Below, piece by piece: positions 10,803 to 19,005 of a stretch of DNA of 30,000 bases. The notes below the pieces were generated by a model that was given only the letters and a program-made list of their open reading frames with translations, was not told the DNA's origin and ran no database searches. The translations under genes and the position numbers were made by a program. This DNA comes from Owenia fusiformis (taxonomy: Eukaryota; Annelida; Polychaeta; Sabellida; Oweniidae). Location: contig CAIIXF020000006.1 in NCBI GenBank assembly GCA_903813345.2, positions 40,808,848 to 40,838,847 on the forward strand, read 5' to 3'. The stretch's first letter is position 1; each line of letters begins with the position of its first letter.

Positions 10803-12569
10803 TCATTTCGGCCACAGCGGAAACAACGATGTTTTTGTGGCAGCTGCATCTAGTGTTGTTGTATATAGAAATGTATCAATGCTGCTAAATGCATATGATT
10901 TCATGTCCCCTAGTTTCATTCTGAATTTGTTGTCATAGAGAGAAACCGCAGTCCATGTATATTTCCTATCACACTCCTGTATATGTGCCCTATATGCACT
11001 TAACTCAATGTACTTTGAAGGGTATTTCCCCATGACTACCATTTCGTATATATTCCATGCTTGCATCCATTGCATTATGTTTTCAATAGTATTTTGTTTC
11101 TTGTCTTCACTTTGATTTCTCCACTTTCATTCACTATAATCTGGTCAGTGTTTTTGTTTATATTCTGATTATACAGGTTGCTGGGTAACAGGTCAACAAG
11201 GTTCACATATTCACCTGTTTCTATGGCTTTTCTGATCTTGTTTGAAACTCCAACTGGGCTGCTATTGAACTAGTATGTATCCAACAGACCGAATATAATA
11301 TTCGGTCTGTTATGATTGATATATTTCCTGTGGAAATCGCGGTGATATTTTTTGCACATTAATTTCTCGTTTATTACAAGAATGTTCACCTTGAAAATTG
11401 GTGAATATGTTGAAGAGATGTTCATCTTAACCGAGAAGCAAAAATATTTGTATAAGGCGGGTACAAGTTGATATAAAATAATGAAATGTTCAGACTCACC
11501 AAAACTTCAGGATGTGTTCATAAGTAGATCGCGAAATCAATGTCAAGGACGTTTGAGTTCACGAGATCCAAACGAGATATGCAAATCTTTTGAACTTTGA
11601 CAACACATGACCACTTGATTACCTCGGCCTTCTTCATGAATATTTCCGCTCTATTTACTATAAATGAAGAAAATTAATCGGGATAATGATAATAAATGAC
11701 TAGATCTAATAAATTCCCGCACAAATGGAATTTATCAATACGCTTCCGTAATGTTGCTCCGTCCGCTCCACGTGTTATTTATTTACAAATAGACTGACGT
11801 CACTGGCTAAATCTCGTTTATCGTAAGAATTGGCATTGCCAAAATGGCTTGACCTAATCAATGGCTTCGCTACAAGAAGCGTCTGTACATTTTATGAATA
11901 TCTTCAGTAAGAGGACAATATACGAAAAAATAATATTGTAAGTTCTTTATAAGGTAATCATTTTATCATTAAACAAACTTATTTGTAACATTTATACAAC
12001 ACCACATTTTACAATAGGTGACTTACAGTCTGAATATTTATTCAGACGAAGGATACAGTCTAGCTATTGAACTGAGCTCTAGTATTCAATAGCATTGTAT
12101 CTGAGGATTGTTGCGCTTGAGTGGAAAGCTGCTGTTGACTTATTGTACTGTGAGTAGGTTGCCCAGTGTTAGACTGCCCAGGTAGATGATGCTCCATTGG
12201 TTTTATATGTGAACTTTGTCCTATATTAGCCTGCTGTGTTTTCAATTCTTGTACAGTTATATATAAATCCTTGTATGTAGATGCAAGTGTATCATTATCC
12301 TGTTTTATTTGTGTGATGATTTGGTTTACACATGATACCTGGCGTCCCAGTTCTTGTATTGCCAATATTATTCCTTTATTTTCTATGGTTGTCTGACCAG
12401 TTGAACAACTACCTAGTTTCTGAGAATCTTCATCTGTATTATTATCCATAGAATTGGTACATTTTTTACCACATGGACCAATATGTCCTTTTACTGGATT
12501 TTTGCAATTTGTGCAAAATCTCATGACTGCACCACCTTCATCCTGAGATTGTTCATCAGAATCACTCAT
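10803..12569 (-). pseudogene. Broken retroelement gag-like gene, interrupted by a MITE and frameshifted
   Basis: Three minus-strand pieces form one gene. The first piece (12060-12569) opens MSDSDEQSQDEGG and has a Cys/His cluster: C19, C22, H29, C33 and C37, in the form CTNCKNPVKGHIGPCGKKC. A helical segment with Gln/Thr-rich tail follows. The second piece (about 11078-11260) continues in the same frame with SPVGVSNKIRKAIETGEYV and NLVDLLPSN. The third piece (10803-11075) holds MQWMQAWNIYEMVVMGKYP and later WTAVSLYDNKFRMKLGD. The order is zinc cluster, 'SP-G-VS--I---GEYV-L--LL', then 'W--AW-IY...W---YD--FR'. This is the layout of a gag-like protein common in aquatic-invertebrate retroelements. 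Pieces 1 and 2 are separated by the insertion 11271-12062. Pieces 2 and 3 differ by one frame near an A-rich stretch at 11080-11100. No RT follows on the left, so it is an orphan remnant. The match is to a remembered pattern and was not searched. Confidence 0.6.
11271..12062. mobile_element. MITE with 10-bp target duplication inserted in the gag-like gene (Mutator-like size)
   Basis: GCTATTGAAC occurs at 11261-11270 and again at 12063-12072, directly flanking the element. The ends are TAGTATGTATCC (left) and the reverse complement of GGATACAGTCTA (right). Each end continues into a palindrome: AACAGACCGAATAT, A, ATATTCGGTCTGTT at 11283-11311 on the left, and GTCTGAAT...ATTCAGAC on the right near 12029-12047. 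Removing the element and one duplication restores a continuous frame across the host gag-like gene. A 10-bp duplication is typical of Mutator-like elements (9-11 bp), but no transposase is present. Confidence 0.75.
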
Positions 12570-12773
12570 TGTTTATGGTTGTAACTATTAATATGTTCTA
12601 GTCCTAAATCTTTAAAATACTAGATCAGTTCTTAGCTCAATTCACTTATATGTGTTCACCTTTCAAAAACTTTGTTCAACTGGCAATGATTCAACAGAAA
12701 TTGATTAGAATTTAAAAACATAGATGGCATTACAGTCATTCCTCCCATTAAAAACCATTTACACATATAAATA
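12570..12773 (-). other. Upstream flank of the gag-like gene
   Basis: This 204-bp AT-rich stretch lies between the gag-like start codon (minus strand) and the Ngaro-like insertion. It presumably continued into 18185 onward before that insertion. No promoter element stands out. Confidence 0.4.
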
Positions 12774-12858
12774 ATCATTAAAACTGGTCCTCCGTACTAA
12801 ACTATTAAAACAAAACAACCACCATATAAATTTGCATTGGCTCTTATGTGTCGCTATT
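12774..12858 (-). repeat. Split direct repeat B2 (3' end of the element)
   Basis: These 85 bp are identical by eye to B1 at 13956-14040, beginning ATCATTAAAACTGGTCCTCC and ending TGTCGCTATT. They form the outer 3' terminus in element orientation. Confidence 0.9.
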
Positions 12859-12920
12859 ATTTATTACAGTATAACCGCGTACATACAAACTCCAAATACA
12901 CATAAACCTTTTGGGCAGCA

Positions 12921-13462
12921 CCTCGGAGGCGCTCCGGACTATGATCTGATCATAATCCTGGCATAGAAAGCCATATATCAAAGTTCCTTAATCAACCTCA
13001 GAGGTAAACCATTTATATTAAATATTCCATCTCCAGATGCCCCGGAGGCAAAAACATAGAAAACCATATATCAAAGTTCCTTAATCAACCTCAGAGGTAA
13101 ACCGTTTATATTAAATATTCCATCTCCAGATGCCCCGGAGGCAAAAACAAACAATAGTTCAATCTTTCTAATCAAATATTCAATCTTGATTCCTCAGAGG
13201 TAAAACGTTAATACCAAATATTCTTTATCTATGGATGCCCCGGAGGCAAAAATCAACGATAATTCAATCTTGATACCTGTGTCTCAGAGACAAAACTTTT
13301 TTAAAAAATTTCTGAATTAATTTACCCACCTTGTCTCAAAAATAGAACTCATTTCATATGCCTCGGAGGCAAGGCTTTTATCTAGATTAAGCCCCATTCT
13401 TTTGGTTTCGGAAACCATAATATATATAATTTATACAGTACAGTACTTAAGCCCCGTAGGCT
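12921..13462. repeat. Array of short odd-length palindromes in the A2-B2 interval
   Basis: At least eleven inverted repeats with a single central base lie here. They are CCTCGGAGG (12921), ATGATCTGATCAT (12941), ACCTCAGAGGT (12995, 13088), CCTCAGAGG (13192), TGCCCCGGAGGCA with one mismatch (13038, 13131, 13236), TGTCTCAGAGACA (13280), TGCCTCGGAGGCA (13359), TGGTTTCGGAAACCA (13403) and a weaker AGCCCCGTAGGCT (13450). Changes in one arm are usually matched in the other. There is no ORF in the interval. This suggests repeated binding sites for a dimeric protein or short RNA stems; the function is unknown. Confidence 0.75.
12963..13148. repeat. 93-bp tandem repeat, two close copies plus degenerate continuations
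   Basis: ATAGAAA-CCATATATCAAAG starts at 12963 and 13056 (period 93). Each unit contains one ACCTCAGAGGT and one TGCCCCGGAGGCA palindrome. Less similar units follow to about 13250. The tandem growth explains part, but not all, of the palindrome array. Confidence 0.85.
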
Positions 13463-13526
13463 AATGTTATATTGAATTCTTTAATGCCAACCTCGCGGCG
13501 ACCCCTTTTGCAAAATGCCAAAGGTA

Positions 13527-13556
13527 CCTTGTATATTTAATTTTTTATATACAAGG
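13527..13556. repeat. Perfect 10-bp-arm hairpin in the retroelement's A2-B2 interval
   Basis: CCTTGTATAT (13527-13536), a 10-nt loop TTAATTTTTT and ATATACAAGG (13547-13556) form a perfect inverted repeat. It could be an RNA stem near the 3' end of the element transcript. The role is unknown. Confidence 0.7.
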
Positions 13557-13691
13557 AGGTCCACCTACCCCTAAGATGAAATTGGCGTTTGTAGGATTTA
13601 AGAATTCGAACCACACAACTTTCTTTATAACATTACTATCAAAATAAGATTACATTTACAATATACTATAAAACAATCAACCTTGTTTGGT

Positions 13692-13959
13692 AAATTTAGT
13701 GAATGCTGCTTGCTAGTGTAGCGTCACAAAGCCGAATGACTTGAATATATCTAAACCTGTTTCCAAACATAAATCACTCACAACTCATTCAATCAATACC
13801 ACCGTTTATCGTCGCTTAAATAGAACAGAAAATACTCAAATATACACCCCCCTAACAAACTATAGAACACCCAATATCTAGTATCAAAATTGTGTGAAGT
13901 ACCACAGTATTAAATAATTTTCAAACTTATTCGCTACGCTCAATCGTTAGAAAATATCA
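13692..13959 (-). repeat. Split direct repeat A2
   Basis: These 268 bp match A1 (17917-18184) without a visible difference. They run from AAATTTAGTGAATGCTGC to CGTTAGAAAATATCA. A2 joins B1 at the shared ATCA (13956-13959). Confidence 0.92.
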
Positions 13960-14040
13960 TTAAAACTGGTCCTCCGTACTAAACTATTAAAACAAAACAA
14001 CCACCATATAAATTTGCATTGGCTCTTATGTGTCGCTATT
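13956..14040 (-). repeat. Split direct repeat B1
   Basis: These 85 bp are identical by eye to B2 (12774-12858). In element orientation B1 follows the recombinase gene by about 100 bp and runs straight into A2, forming the composite B1-A2 that mirrors the junction of a circular intermediate. Confidence 0.92.
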
Positions 14041-14143
14041 CCCGAAGAACAAAGATGTAGGCACAAGTTTAAGGTTCATTTCAATTAGAGATGGTATATG
14101 CTCGTTAAACAAATATAGAAGAACGATCTAAATAATTAACCTA

Positions 14144-15196
14144 TTATAAACCTAGATTGAGTGTAACTTTGAGCCTTTCCTGAATGTTACTTTCCACATA
14201 ACCGTCCTTAGAACAATCACTTTTCCACCTCCCATGAGCCTTGAACAACCTATCATTCACAGAACCACTGTTTGCACTTGCAGTAGCACCCCCGCTTCGT
14301 AGACTGTGTAAACCAAATTTGGATGTCTCAACTCCAATTTCTTTCAAAGCACTCAAGACCATGTCTCTATAAGACGAGTAACACAATTTCTTGTTACACT
14401 TTCTAAGGTTATACACCTCCTTTGATTTAAAATATGTAAGCGGTCCAAATATATAAGAATCGCTATCTGAATCTACATGTATTGCTTGCATATACCTTTG
14501 TAGTAAACCATATGGACATGTATCATTGTTTGTCTTTGCAATTATTACATTGTTGCCTAGTCTATACATATCTGTTTTTGATTTTTCAATGAATATATCC
14601 ATGAACGTGTCACAAAATGATATGTCTTTAGCTCTGAGAGATGAAATTTCGTCATACCTCAAAAAACCTGCGAAACCAAGCACAACAAAAGCGACCGTTC
14701 TGAGCTCTTTGACACTTGCAGAAGAATGAGCCATCTTGGAAACAATATTCTTAATCATTTCAACTGTGACTGGAGACTTTTTTGTTACTTTAGTTCCCAG
14801 TGACCTTTTAGCACTTTCTATTACAAGCTTTACCAATTTGTGGTTGCCAGGAGATTCCAAACAAGATATTTCATGCTTCCAATTTATGGCGCACACGGCA
14901 GATAATACTGATGAAATTGAACTGACATTCTGAGTAACACTCAATAAATATAGTGCAACGTGCACTGGGTTAGCTGGTAGACTACATAAATTACTTTCGT
15001 TACACCAATCATGGAATTTTGAAAAGTTATACTCATAATTTTTTACAGTCTTTGGCTCTCTTGACTTCAACACAAAACTGGGCAGTTCATCTGTTAGATG
15101 TTTAAGATTTACATTGTCTCTTCCAATTGCCTCTACCTCCTGCCATATTTCACTGACGTTTTCTGCGTCTATATCATCCTGAAACCGTACGAACAA
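14144..15196 (-). CDS. Tyrosine recombinase of the Ngaro-like element
   Basis: This 350-residue protein is predicted to insert the circular DNA copy of the retroelement by tyrosine-based strand exchange. A core-binding-like N-terminal domain covers about residues 35-135 (LKSREPKTVKNYEYNFSKF). The catalytic domain follows, with R180 in GFLRYDEI, K207 in IEKSKTD, H297 and R300 in GLHSLRSGG, H321 in HGRW and the nucleophile Y333 in KDGYVES. The full R-K-H-R-H-Y set is present and the frame is unbroken, so the enzyme may be active. The Met at 15196 is the first in frame, about 55 bp after the RT-RNase H stop. The frame differs from that of RT, so it is a separate ORF. The B1 repeat starts about 100 bp downstream. 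Confidence 0.9.
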   Translation of the reverse strand: MFVRFQDDIDAENVSEIWQEVEAIGRDNVNLKHLTDELPSFVLKSREPKTVKNYEYNFSKFHDWCNESNLCSLPANPVHVALYLLSVTQNVSSISSVLSAVCAINWKHEISCLESPGNHKLVKLVIESAKRSLGTKVTKKSPVTVEMIKNIVSKMAHSSASVKELRTVAFVVLGFAGFLRYDEISSLRAKDISFCDTFMDIFIEKSKTDMYRLGNNVIIAKTNNDTCPYGLLQRYMQAIHVDSDSDSYIFGPLTYFKSKEVYNLRKCNKKLCYSSYRDMVLSALKEIGVETSKFGLHSLRSGGATASANSGSVNDRLFKAHGRWKSDCSKDGYVESNIQERLKVTLNLGL

Positions 15197-15251
15197 AATT
15201 GTTACACAATGATATCACCAATACATTAAACAACAATAACCTTTCAATGTT

Positions 15252-17558
15252 TTAATACCCTATTTTCAATGCAATCAATGTGCTTCTGAAGCAACCATTT
15301 TTGAATATGCCATCTCTCTGAGTGCCGGGCACAAAATAATCACCACCGGGTGGGAATTCTATGTGTTCTTTGATACAACTATGGAATCGTTTTCCATCAT
15401 GTAATATTGGCCAGTATACAGAAGACTGCCACTTTGGAACAACCATTGTTCCTCTTGCTCTTTGTGCGACCATTAACCTGAAGGATTTTGCAATCAATGC
15501 TATGGGTGGAACAACCCAATTTATTTCACCACGCCAGTTTTGAGTAAACGAATCAACTGCCTCTGCACCTACACATGCATATCTAGAATTGAATCTGTCT
15601 AACTTTGAGTTCATGTTGTCTGCAAATCGGTCTACCGTATGCACTCCCCATCTTGTATCTAGAAAATTAAAAATATTCCAGCATATACCCCAGTCATCAT
15701 AGTCTATCATTTTGCTGATGGCGTCCGCATGATGGTTTAATTCCCGGGGAATCCATTCAGGCTTCACAATCACGTTTTTCTGCAAACAAGTTTCATGAAT
15801 ATCAATAGCAAGGTTCTGAAGATCATGTATCATGCTACCTTTGTTTATAATACTAACTACACCAGTGTTGTCCGTGAACCAGCGAACAATTTGACCCTCT
15901 AGGTATCTAGACAAAGACTTAAGAGTGACCAACACCCCTTTTAGCTCCCTGTATGTTGAACTTTTAGATTTCTCAGTTTCTGACCATTTTTGAAAACAGA
16001 CGTCATTCTCATATTACACTACATATCCTCCACAAGCCTTACCCGATGCATCTGAATATACAACTCTAGAATGTTCAGGACACGTTTTAAAAACCTTTCC
16101 ATTCAATCTCTCAAGATTACTCTCCCAAAAGCATAATTCTTGCTTAGCCTGATCAGGTATCTTGATTTGAACATCCCAGTATGATCTTGAGGCAACTACT
16201 ATTTGCAACGCCCTTGTTTTTAGAATGACTATATCACCTATTGCCTCCCTGACAGATATTATTTTTCCTATTACAGAGGCCACAACCCTTGCTGTGATTA
16301 TATAACCTGTACTGTACAGAACCTTTCTGATTTCTTTAAGAATTGATTGCAGTTTCACATCCGGGATATAAATTTTACCATTTTCCAGATCCCAACCAAA
16401 TCCTAACCAGACCAAATTTTTAGTGGGCTTCCAGATAGATTTCTTGTCATTTGGAACGAATCCAGATTGAATCAAATCAGACCTTATTATCAAGGATTTT
16501 CTCAGACAGTCAAGTTCACTACTTCCGGTCCAAATGGCATCATCCAAGAAAATTATGATCTTAATTCCAAGAGCCCTCCAACGTTTGACCAAGCATCTGA
16601 CCACCTTCGTAAATATCAAACCACCTGTACTGATTCCAAATGGTAGCACAGTATATTTGAAATATCTAACAACGCCATCTTTAAACTTCCATGAAAACCC
16701 CAAATAGTCCATTGAATCTTTGTGAATGTCAATATGGTTATAGCCTTGAGTTATATCGAAACAACAAGCACTGTCACCTTGTTCAAAATATTCTTTTGCC
16801 ACTTTGACATCATCAAATTTTACCTTGTCCAAAATAATATGAGGGTTGATATGCCTACAGTCCAACACTTGACGTTGTTTACCCTTTTCATTAACAGATA
16901 CCGTGATAGGATTGACAACCTTAGGGACTTCAAATGTTTCTATAATACAACCCTGTTCGAGCAACCTTTCTATATTTTCTTCTACAAATTCTTGATTTTC
17001 AAATGCAGATCTGTTGTTTTTTAAAATAATAGGCTTTGGTTCAGACTCAAACGGAATTTTATAACCATTTTCAATCACATCTATAACATAAGGATTAGCC
17101 TCAATTGATTCCCAAAATGCTACATTTTCCTTCAATTTCCCTTTTACATTTTTGATTCCCATACTATTTTGACTACAAGTGCATTTGTGATTTATACTCA
17201 ACTTTTGGCTATTGCTGCTGCTTTGAGCTGATGTCTGTCTGGCAATCTCTGGCCCAGTGTCCACTCCTGGAACAGCGGAAACAAATGTCGTTGGCTCTGA
17301 ACTGCTGCCCTGCTGTTCTGTTAAAGTTCTGCTTGTACTTGGAGTTTTCATTGCTGTACGACAAGTGCGAGGAACCTCGTCCATCGAGACCTCCGCCTGC
17401 TGTAGATGTTGAACCGCCTCGGCCTCTGAAACTGACGTTATTTCTAAATGCTTTGTTCTTGTTATATCTATTGAACCGTTGTTTTTTCTCTGCTCTAAAT
17501 TGAGCTTGACGTATCTTTTTATCGTCATCGCTGTTATCTGCGGTTTCTTTACGTTCAT
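15252..17558 (-). CDS. Reverse transcriptase-RNase H ORF of the Ngaro-like element, with one in-frame stop
   Basis: This ORF copies the element RNA into DNA. RT motifs include VVNPITVSVNEKGKQRQVLD, CFDITQGYNHIDIH with D268, LPFGISTGG near 305-313, and IIIFLDD at 334-340 (the FLDD variant of YxDD typical of DIRS-like RTs). RNase H follows, with first acidic residue in VVYSDASG (about D504). A TAA at 16014-16016 interrupts the frame right after GGYVV. The same frame continues beyond it with STYREL (Glu), WFTDNTG (Asp) and LNHHADAIS (Asp), so the RNase H quartet is split by the stop. A conserved downstream domain (WGVHTVDRFA...NWVVPP...VVPKW) reaches 15252. The first ATG (17558) lies inside gag in another frame. 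Function probably begins near 17208 by frameshift or reinitiation. It may be inactive because of the stop. Confidence 0.85.
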
Positions 17559-17898
17559 ATTCTTCTACAACACCCCACCCTTGTGGAGATTCATCAGCTA
17601 TTTTGATAAGTTTGTTTCGTTTATTAATCAAAACCATACCTTCTGCCAGGGCACTGACTGCGCCCTGGATGTCTTGATCTTCACCATCTTCAAGACAGTT
17701 GGAAGCCTCTTGTATTTTGTCCAAAACCTCAGAGTTGTGCTCATACTGTTTCTCGTGACTTTTCCTCTGGAACTTCGTTTCTGTCTTCATCTTCTTCACC
17801 AGTTTTGAGCCATCTTTGGACAATTCTCGTTTTAAAGTGCTAAACTTCCCGTCTATCAAACGCTCCATTCTTGAAAGAAAGCCATCTTCGTTTTCCAT
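17209..17898 (-). CDS. Gag-like nucleocapsid protein of the Ngaro-like element
   Basis: The 229-residue protein probably binds and packages the element RNA. The N-terminal ~75 residues are highly charged and helical (LSRMERLIDGKFSTLK, LVKKMKTETKFQRKSHEK). The middle holds LIKIADESPQGWGVVEEYER and NSDDDKKIRQAQFRAEKKQR, a pattern I associate with DIRS-like gag proteins. A basic Arg/Gly-rich stretch (FRGRGGSTS) follows. The C-terminus carries a CCHC zinc knuckle, CFRCSRSGHWARDC. It starts 19 bp inside the A1 repeat boundary. The last ~350 bp overlap the RT frame in a different frame. No break is visible. Confidence 0.85.
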   Translation of the reverse strand: MENEDGFLSRMERLIDGKFSTLKRELSKDGSKLVKKMKTETKFQRKSHEKQYEHNSEVLDKIQEASNCLEDGEDQDIQGAVSALAEGMVLINKRNKLIKIADESPQGWGVVEEYERKETADNSDDDKKIRQAQFRAEKKQRFNRYNKNKAFRNNVSFRGRGGSTSTAGGGLDGRGSSHLSYSNENSKYKQNFNRTAGQQFRANDICFRCSRSGHWARDCQTDISSKQQQ

Positions 17899-17916
17899 TT
17901 TGAGTAAACTACGAGC

Positions 17917-18184
17917 AAATTTAGTGAATGCTGCTTGCTAGTGTAGCGTCACAAAGCCGAATGACTTGAATATATCTAAACCTGTTTCCAAACATAAATC
18001 ACTCACAACTCATTCAATCAATACCACCGTTTATCGTCGCTTAAATAGAACAGAAAATACTCAAATATACACCCCCCTAACAAACTATAGAACACCCAAT
18101 ATCTAGTATCAAAATTGTGTGAAGTACCACAGTATTAAATAATTTTCAAACTTATTCGCTACGCTCAATCGTTAGAAAATATCA
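17917..18184 (-). repeat. Split direct repeat A1 (5' end, probable promoter region of the element)
   Basis: These 268 bp are identical by eye to A2. In element orientation it is the 5' terminus, ending 19 bp before the gag start codon, so transcription of the element most likely begins within or near it. No TATA box is obvious. The outer end is ...AAAATATCA, followed by flanking CTATTTATATA. Confidence 0.92.
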
Positions 18185-18361
18185 CTATTTATATACTGAT
18201 TAGAGAGGTTAAGCTACACGTATAAATGCAAACCGTGAACCTGAACGCGTAAGTCCACGCTCAAGTACACGTTTAAGAAAACTTTCTGTTAAGCTACACG
18301 TCTGAGACCATGTCAGTGGACGTGGAGCTATATTTATATGGTGACTGTGTCTGAAGTTCAT
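18185..18361. other. Flank of the Ngaro-like insertion
   Basis: This is non-coding. TTAAGCTACACGT occurs at about 18209 and 18291. Two AT-rich TATA-like stretches are present (about 18186 and 18331). Before the insertion this joined 12773. Confidence 0.4.
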
Positions 18362-18433
18362 GTCTCTATGGTGTAATGGATAGCACTTCGAACTCGTGTC
18401 CGTTAGGCCTGGGTTCGAATCTAGTCGCATCAA
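18362..18433 (+). ncRNA. tRNA-like sequence with pol III A and B boxes (SINE head or tRNA pseudogene)
   Basis: TGGTGTAATGG at 18369-18379 fits the A-box consensus fully. GGTTCGAATCT at 18412-18422 fits the B box at all but the last base, at tRNA-like spacing. The D stem (GTGT/GCAC) pairs as in glutamine tRNAs. The anticodon stem, T stem and acceptor stem pair poorly, so a working tRNA is unlikely. AAAGCA...TGCTTT and a T-rich stretch follow at 18432-18455. It is best read as a tRNA-derived SINE head or pseudogene. Confidence 0.5.
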
Positions 18434-18438
18434 AGCAT

Positions 18439-18735
18439 TTATTTTTGCTTTATTTCATATTCAACCACAATTAAAGGATCTAGTGCGCCCTCCATTATAA
18501 TCTCCCCCTGATCAAAAATGAATTCATCTAATTTTTCAAAATGAATATACTGCTTTATTATTCCATGTACATGTACACTAGTATCTTGTTGACCTATATT
18601 CAGCACTGTATTGATGAATGGGCCACTTATTAGGGCCAATATCCGATCATAAAGTGTACAGGGGTAGAGATGCCAAACCAGGAATAGACTAGAAGTCTTT
18701 TTGTGTTTGTCAAAATCCATTTGCATCCTACACAC
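18439..18735 (-). pseudogene. Unrecognised coding-like repeat copy (98 residues)
   Basis: The open frame encodes a protein with LYDRILALISGPFINTVLNI, GQQDTSVHVHGIIKQYIHFE and FDQGEIIMEGALDPLIVVEY segments. The same sequence in inverted orientation, with a broken frame, opens the window (about 15-295). Nucleotide similarity extends beyond the ORF to about 18770. I do not recognise the family. The copy count and the tRNA-like neighbour argue for a mobile-element fragment, not a host gene. Whether the frame was under selection cannot be judged from two copies. Confidence 0.4.
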
Positions 18736-18908
18736 CCCTACATATTATCCAAATATGTTATTAATTAATGAAACATAACAGTTTAATCTTTTGATTTAGA
18801 AAGTTGTATGGCATTTCATATGTGTAAAAGTTGCTTTTGAAGCATTTTTCTATAGCCATTTTGGAGGAAAAAAAGATGAAAATTGTAAAATATTTTAATT
18901 TGAAGTGT

Positions 18909-19005
18909 GACCTGAATCGGTTGCAATCTTTATATTTGCAGATCTGATGTGATATACCATTTGTGTCATATTGTGAAATTATTTAATTTGCAATCGATTC
19001 AGGTC
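18909..19005. repeat. Inverted repeat with 18-bp arms
   Basis: GACCTGAATCGGTTGCAA at 18909-18926 pairs with the reverse complement of 18988-19005 with one mismatch. About 60 bp separate the arms. It is non-coding. Confidence 0.65.

Larger units (their letters stand above)
12774..18184 (-). mobile_element. Ngaro/PAT-type tyrosine-recombinase retrotransposon with split direct repeats
   Basis: In minus orientation the order is A1 (18184-17917), gag, RT-RNase H, tyrosine recombinase, B1 (14040-13956), A2 (13959-13692), an 833-bp non-coding interval, and B2 (12858-12774). A1/A2 (268 bp each) and B1/B2 (85 bp each) appear identical. Split direct repeats with a YR and no DDE integrase or LTRs are the hallmark of the PAT/Ngaro branch of DIRS-like elements. 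B1 and A2 share ATCA at 13956-13959. The same four bases lie at both outer ends (12774-12777 and 18181-18184), as expected if a circle is inserted by YR recombination at a short match. No target duplication is seen. The element interrupts sequence next to the gag-like remnant. It lies antisense in a GCAT intron. Confidence 0.85.

Noticed and set aside
12921-13462. CRISPR-like array
   Set aside because: The regular words are short palindromes of differing sequence with irregular spacing inside a eukaryotic retroelement. There is no conserved long repeat with unique spacers.
16722-17808. Plus-strand ORFs at 16722-17024, 17231-17503 and 17479-17808
   Set aside because: They are shadows of the gag and RT genes on the other strand.
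12774-18184. LTR retrotransposon or integrated retrovirus
   Set aside because: There are no long terminal direct repeats at both ends, no DDE integrase, no protease and no envelope-like gene. Split repeats and a tyrosine recombinase fit Ngaro/PAT instead.
18362-18433. A functional tRNA gene
   Set aside because: Acceptor, anticodon and T stems do not pair adequately. Only the promoter boxes and D stem are preserved.
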